Shown: piece after piece, positions 63,486 through 64,000 of the stretch
How positions within the stretch are numbered: position 1 is the first letter of the stretch
Layout of the letters: each line of letters opens with the position of its first letter
Assembly: GCA_026261815.1 (NCBI GenBank)
Contig: JAMPIT010000575.1
Location: 42,013,501-42,077,500 of the forward strand
Direction of reading: 5' to 3'
Length of the DNA: 64,000 nucleotides
Origin: Monarcha castaneiventris obscurior
Lineage: Eukaryota; Chordata; Aves; Passeriformes; Monarchidae
Made by a program: the position numbers and the translations under genes
The notes under the pieces: model-generated
Databases searched by the model: none
The model's input: only the letters and a program-made list of their open reading frames with translations
What the model was told of the DNA's origin: nothing

Positions 63486-63770
63486 TTCAGTGACAGGACC
63501 TATGGGAATTGTTCATAACTGCATCAGGCAAGCTTCAGACTTAATATGATGGAACATTTCTTCACCAGGATGGTGGTCAAACACTGGAACAGTCCTCCTA
63601 GAGAGGTGTTCGGCACCCCAAGCCTGTCAGTGTTTCAGAGACATTTGGGCAATGCCTTTAGTAGTAACATGAATTAACTCTTGGTAGACCTGAAGTGATC
63701 AGACAAACCAACTAGATGATCACTGTAAGTTCTTCCAAATGGAACTATTCTATTCTATTATAATCAACTA
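63486..63770 (+). mobile_element. CR1 LINE 3' end
   Basis: Sense CR1 blocks in order: 'gttcagtgacaggacc' (63484-63499), 'catttcttcaccaggatggtggtcaaacactggaacag' (63556-63592), 'gaggtgtt' (63603-63610), 'actagatgatcactgtaagttcttcca' (63711-63737), and a terminal 'ctattctattctatt' (63746-63760). It is 5' truncated to under 300 bp with no coding part. Confidence 0.88.
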
Positions 63771-64000
63771 GTCCCTGTATTCTCCTAGGAAACAATTTCT
63801 TCCCATTGTCCAAATTATTACATTAATTATATCAATAACAATATTCAGACATTACACTGTGCAAAAGAAAACAGCACACATCCTTTTGCTAACTTTGTAC
63901 ATTTATTAAAAAGAAACTTTTTTTGCTTTATAATCAGAAACTTAAGGAAGAAAACATTGCGCTATTTATTAATAAACTAAATTACCAATTCTACCAAAAA
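63771..64000. other. AT-rich end of window
   Basis: No feature recognised. Confidence 0.5.

Noticed and set aside
1..64000. CRISPR arrays, bacterial-type operons and ribosome binding sites
   Set aside because: No regularly spaced repeats and no dense coding exist; the repeat content is that of a bird genome, so such features are not expected.

Overview
The window reads as nuclear DNA of a bird. The evidence is the repeat content. There are several 5'-truncated CR1 LINE fragments, some with the avian 3' tail built from repeats of the ATTCTATG type. There are also three stretches that look like long terminal repeats of avian endogenous retroviruses, one of them containing the 'GGCTGGGATAGAGTTAATTTTC'-type 5' end common in bird ERV LTRs. 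No database could be searched, so family assignments rest on remembered consensus sequences. The DNA is AT-rich, full of short homopolymer runs, and has no CpG-island-like stretch. It looks like a macrochromosomal gene desert or a long intron.

No protein-coding gene can be called with confidence. Almost all open frames are 60-150 codons long, overlap each other on both strands, and have no recognisable domain; they are what chance gives in 64 kb. The one exception worth attention is at 34.8-35.7 kb on the + strand. There, two stretches have good splice signals, a compatible reading phase, a stop codon and a downstream AATAAA, which could be the 3' end of an unrecognised spliced gene or an lncRNA.

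Layout: 1-3.3 kb, no recognised feature. 3.35-4.34 kb, a very old CR1 reverse-transcriptase fragment (+). 4.3-14.7 kb, nothing but simple repeats. 14.69-15.14 kb, a CR1 3' end (-). 15.98-16.92 kb, two LTRs in opposite orientation abutting each other. 17.84-17.92 kb, a possible CR1 tail. 20.46-21.07 kb, a solo-like LTR (-). 21-29.8 kb, unannotated. 29.78-30.17 kb, an ancient CR1 3' end (+). 34.8-35.7 kb, the candidate exons. 36.18-38.44 kb, a long CR1 (-) interrupted by a second CR1 (+). 38.4-49.4 kb, unannotated. 49.4-50.3 kb, a CR1 with the end of its reverse transcriptase and its 3' UTR (+). 57.99-58.36 kb, an old CR1 (-). 63.49-63.77 kb, a CR1 3' end (+).

The elements form at least three apparent age layers: heavily decayed CR1s at 3.4, 29.8 and 58.0 kb; intermediate CR1s at 14.7, 36-38, 49.4 and 63.5 kb; and LTRs that still show TATA and polyadenylation signals. 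I found no CRISPR array, RNA gene, intact transposase or viral coding region, and no convincing new biological system.
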